Source of the DNA: RYN-230 sp963851025
GTDB lineage: Bacteria > Actinomycetota > Actinomycetes > Streptosporangiales > Streptosporangiaceae
Reading direction: 5' to 3'
Length of the DNA: 64,000 nucleotides
NCBI GenBank assembly: GCA_963851025.1
Contig: CAWKOA010000001.1
Location: 1-64,000 of the forward strand
Position 1 is the stretch's first letter. Each line of letters starts with the position of its first letter. Below the pieces are notes generated by a model. That model did no database searches. It was not told the DNA's origin and was given only the letters and a program-made list of their open reading frames with translations. Shown in pieces: positions 61,280-64,000 of this stretch. Made by a program: the position numbers and the translations under genes.

Positions 61280-62782
61280 ATGCAGCCTTTGACCAGCGAT
61301 GATCCCGCTGAAATCGGAGGCTACCGGCTGCGCGGCCGGCTCGGCGCGGGAGGCATGGGACGGGTCTACCTGGCGTCCACGCCGGCGGGCCGGCCCGTCG
61401 CCCTGAAGGTGGTACGTCCCGAGCTCAGCGAGGACCGCGACTTCCTGGCCCGCTTCCGTCACGAGATCCAGGCCGCCCGCCGGGTCCACGGGCTGTACAC
61501 CGCGCAGGTGCTCGACGCCGATCCGGCCGCCTCGCCGCCGTGGCTGGTGACGTCGTACGTGCCCGGCCCGTCCTTGCAGGAGGCGGTGGCCGGTAACGGG
61601 CCGATGCCGGAGGCGATGGCGTTCCGGCTGATCGCCGGGGTCGCCGAAGCCCTCCAGGCCATTCACGCGGCCGACGTGGTCCACCGGGATCTCAAGCCGT
61701 CCAATGTGCTGCTGGCGCCGGATGGCCCGCGGGTGATCGATTTCGGGATCGCCCGGGCCCTGGAGGCGACCTCGCTGACCCGCAGCGGCATGATGGTCGG
61801 CTCCCCGCAGTTCATGGCGCCCGAGCAGATCCTGGACAAGCCCGTCACCCCGGCCATCGACGTGTTCGCGCTCGGCTCGCTGGCGGCTTACGCGGTGCTG
61901 GGCCGCAGCCCGTTCGGCGAGGGTCACACGGCCGCCGTCTCCTACCGGGTGCTGCACGAGCCCCCTGACCTGACCGGCTGCCCGGCGCAGCTGCGGCCCC
62001 TGATCGAGCACTGCCTCAGGAAGGACGCCGCCGCGCGCCCCGCACCCGGCCAGATCCTCGAATTCTGCCTGGCCCGGGCCCCAGGCCCGGCCGGCCCGTG
62101 GCCGGCCCAGCCAGGGCCGGCCCATGCATGGCCGGCCCCGCCGTCCACCACCGCGCTGCCCCAGCCGCGAGCCCCAGCGATGCCGCACCCGCAGCCGCAG
62201 CCGATGCCTGGCCCACCGGGGCACGCCACGCGGGCACCGGCGGACGCCACGGCCGGCCGCCGGCCGGTTCCCCCGCGCTCCATGATCAACGCGGTCCGGC
62301 TGATGCACGTGGGTGCCGCCCTCGCCGCGGTGAGCATCCTGACCGCCGTCGCCACCATGCCCCGGCTCAGGGAAACGCTCCGGCAGCGGTACCCGGGCGC
62401 CGGGCCCGGGGCGCTCGGCGCGGTGACGACCGGCACGCTGACGGTCACGATCATCGCCGGCCTGATCAGCGTCGGCGTGTGGCTGGCCGTGGCCAGGAGG
62501 ACGAGGCGTGGCCGGGCGGGGGTGCGGGTCCTGTCGGCCGTCTTCTTCGCCCTGGACAGCCTGACCGTGGCCAACACCTACTCGCACGGGCTGCTGACCC
62601 CGGCCACCTGGATCGCTGGCCTGGCCGAGTGGGGCGTCGGCCTGGCCGTCATCGTGTGCTTGTGGGACCGGCGGTCGAGCGCCTATTTCACCGAACTGCG
62701 CCAGGCCAGGCAGCAGGCCACCCCCCAGTGGCACCGGGCACCGGCGCAGCAGCCGCCGGCCCGGCCCTACCGCGGATCCTGA
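61280..62782 (+). CDS. Serine/threonine protein kinase with C-terminal membrane helices
   Basis: The 500-aa protein has a Hanks-type kinase domain: GAGGMGRVYLA, VALKVVRPE (Lys), HRDLKPSNVLL (catalytic Asp), VIDFGIARALE (DFG) and SPQFMAPEQI. A Pro/Ala-rich linker follows (residues 280-350), and then about four membrane helices (HVGAALAAVSILTAVA, TLTVTIIAGLISVGVWLAV, WIAGLAEWGVGLAVIV). It lacks PASTA repeats. The start is 61280, not the GTG-like frame upstream. It phosphorylates unknown targets. Confidence 0.9.
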   Translation: MQPLTSDDPAEIGGYRLRGRLGAGGMGRVYLASTPAGRPVALKVVRPELSEDRDFLARFRHEIQAARRVHGLYTAQVLDADPAASPPWLVTSYVPGPSLQEAVAGNGPMPEAMAFRLIAGVAEALQAIHAADVVHRDLKPSNVLLAPDGPRVIDFGIARALEATSLTRSGMMVGSPQFMAPEQILDKPVTPAIDVFALGSLAAYAVLGRSPFGEGHTAAVSYRVLHEPPDLTGCPAQLRPLIEHCLRKDAAARPAPGQILEFCLARAPGPAGPWPAQPGPAHAWPAPPSTTALPQPRAPAMPHPQPQPMPGPPGHATRAPADATAGRRPVPPRSMINAVRLMHVGAALAAVSILTAVATMPRLRETLRQRYPGAGPGALGAVTTGTLTVTIIAGLISVGVWLAVARRTRRGRAGVRVLSAVFFALDSLTVANTYSHGLLTPATWIAGLAEWGVGLAVIVCLWDRRSSAYFTELRQARQQATPQWHRAPAQQPPARPYRGS

Positions 62783-62983
62783 CCGCGGGGAGCGGGGCGA
62801 GGCCGGCGGCCAGGCCGCCGGCTTCGTCACGCCGAACACCGCGCCCGCACGCCCCGGAACGGGTCGCGGTGATAACGTATCAAAGGTTCCAAATAGCCAT
62901 TGTGCAGCCATTTCCTCGAGAACCAGGTGTCCAGCAGGCCAGATGCAGCAAAGCAGGGTGCAGCAGAGCAGGGTCGGGGGGAG

Positions 62984-63880
62984 ATGAGCCAGGAGCCGGG
63001 CGGCGGGACTCCCGCCGAGGGATCCAGCGTCGGCTCCGCGGCCGCGCGGATGATGCTGGGCAGCCAGCTCCGGCAGTTCCGTGAGGCAGCGGGGATCACC
63101 CCGGACGCCGCGGGATGGCATATCCGGTCCTCGCGATCCAAGATCAGCCGCATGGAGAACGGGCGCGTCGGCTTCAAGGACCGCGACGTGCGGGACCTGC
63201 TCACCCTGTACGGCGTGACCGACGCCCAGGTCATCAGCGCGATGCTGGCGCTGGCCGGGCAGGCGCACACCCAGGAATGGTGGGCGGAGTTCGGCGACAT
63301 CCTGCCCGGCTGGTTCGAGCCCTACCTGGGCCTGGAGGCCTCAGCCTCCCGCATCCGGTCCTTTGACCTGCAGTTCGTCCACGGGCTTTTCCAGACCGAG
63401 GACTACGCCCGGGCCGTCACCACGCTCGGCCTGCGCGGCGCCGTCCCGGCGGAGCTGGACCGGCGGGTCGCCGTACGGCTGAAACGGCAGGAACTGCTGA
63501 CCGCAGCGAAGGCGCCCCGGGTGTGGTCGGTCATGGATGAGGCCGCGCTGCGCCGCCCGGTGGGCGGGGTGAGGGTGATGCGGTCCCAGCTCCGGCGGCT
63601 GGCCGAGGTCGCCCAGCTGCCCAACGTCACCCTGCAGGTCGTGCCGTTCAAGGCCGGCGGCCACGACGCCGCCGGCGGGTCGTTCACGATCCTGCGCTTC
63701 AGCGAGCCCGCCGTCCCCGACGTGGTGTACATCGAGCAGCTCACCGGCGCCATCTACCTGGAAAAGCCGGCCGCCACCGACCATTACCTCGACATTATGA
63801 ACCGGCTGAGCGCCATGTCGCTGAGCCCGGCGCAGACGATACCTTTCTTCGATCACGTCAGCCGTGAGCTGCAGGCCTAG
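62984..63880 (+). CDS. XRE-family regulator with DUF5753 domain
   Basis: The 298-aa protein has an N-terminal helix-turn-helix (LRQFREAAGITPDAAGWHIRSSRSKISRMENGR) and the DUF5753 domain (EWWAEFGDILPGWFEPYLGLEASASRIRSFDLQFVHGLFQTEDYARAV, FTILRFSEPAVPDVVYIEQLTGAIYLE). Such proteins pair with a DUF397 gene in actinomycetes, with roles in development and antibiotic control. Shine-Dalgarno GGGGGGAG precedes the ATG at 62984. The next reading frame begins at 63953. Confidence 0.9.
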   Translation: MSQEPGGGTPAEGSSVGSAAARMMLGSQLRQFREAAGITPDAAGWHIRSSRSKISRMENGRVGFKDRDVRDLLTLYGVTDAQVISAMLALAGQAHTQEWWAEFGDILPGWFEPYLGLEASASRIRSFDLQFVHGLFQTEDYARAVTTLGLRGAVPAELDRRVAVRLKRQELLTAAKAPRVWSVMDEAALRRPVGGVRVMRSQLRRLAEVAQLPNVTLQVVPFKAGGHDAAGGSFTILRFSEPAVPDVVYIEQLTGAIYLEKPAATDHYLDIMNRLSAMSLSPAQTIPFFDHVSRELQA

Positions 63881-63952
63881 CCGCCAGGCCTAGCCACGGC
63901 CCACCCGCCCGGGCCGCAGCGGCCGGGCACCTAACGAGAAGGGCACCAGCCG

Positions 63953-64000
63953 ATGAGCAGGCAGGACGTCTCCCCCGGCCGCCAGGGCAGTGACAAGGCC
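63953..64000 (+). CDS. Start of a following gene, cut by the window end
   Basis: An ATG at 63953 with GAGAAGG upstream opens a frame (SRQDVSPGRQGS...) that leaves the window after 16 codons. Position after a DUF5753 gene makes a DUF397 partner likely, but nothing in this short piece proves it. Confidence 0.3.
   Translation, partial: MSRQDVSPGRQGSDKA

Noticed and set aside
60929..63268. A 779-residue open frame antisense to the kinase and ALDH
   Set aside because: High-GC mirror frame: no domain, Arg/Gly/His-rich, and fully antisense to a conserved kinase.

Overview
The window is about 70% G+C with codon use typical of a high-GC actinomycete. GTG starts, ECF sigma factors of the SigE type, an XRE/DUF5753 regulator, a DesK/NarL two-component pair and secreted modular polysaccharidases all fit a soil Actinomycetota (Streptosporangiales/Streptomycetales-like). 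The genus cannot be fixed from this sequence alone.

Layout. 0.2-3.2 kb: a eukaryotic-type UDP-glucose pyrophosphorylase and a TreT-type trehalose synthase. 3.2-5.1 kb: two near-identical VOC genes around an NADP/F420 reductase-fold gene, followed by a tRNA-like relic. 5.7-7.1 kb: a frameshifted secreted chitinase. 7.2-13 kb: RraA-like protein, TetR, AraC, a small membrane protein, a hydrolase and a Tat-exported FAD oxidase. 13.2-17.2 kb: a CBM6-CBM6-F5/8C-GH3 glucosidase with one frameshift. 17.7-24.6 kb: hydrolase, TetR with divergent P450, and a lipoprotein/adaptor/ATPase/permease export operon. 24.8-28.2 kb: PadR-DUF1707 fusion, DMT permease and a broken polytopic membrane protein.

28.4-34.7 kb is the most interesting part. 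It holds an SQR-like flavoprotein, a class V aminotransferase (cysteine-desulfurase fold), a PIG-L/LmbE deacetylase, a DUF2892 membrane protein, a rhodanese, a TauE/SafE-type exporter and a CsoR-family regulator. The regulator has the two-cysteine CstR signature (Cys35, Cys64, Gly in place of the copper-binding His). Five copies of one 16-bp operator, ATRCCC-N4-GGGTAT, sit at the promoters of this set and nowhere else that I saw. I read it as a persulfide/sulfide-stress regulon whose gene content differs from the known staphylococcal cst operon.

34.7-45.2 kb: a YrdC/TsaC-like protein, class II DAHP synthase, two independent SigE-sigma/membrane-partner pairs, a broken peroxiredoxin, an XRE regulator, a broken GT4 glycosyltransferase and DUF445. 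45.3-52.9 kb: a PadR repressor facing a seven-gene operon (decarboxylase-like protein, complete Liv-type ABC importer, class II aldolase/adducin protein) across a perfect palindrome; aromatic-acid uptake and breakdown is a plausible role. 52.9-64 kb: two secreted proteins, a two-component system, DUF6069, TetR with a divergent NCS1 permease, a heavily frameshifted aldehyde dehydrogenase, a Ser/Thr kinase and an XRE/DUF5753 regulator.

At least seven otherwise well-conserved genes are interrupted by one-base shifts. This is more than expected for a living actinomycete locus, so assembly indels should be excluded before any of them is called a true pseudogene.
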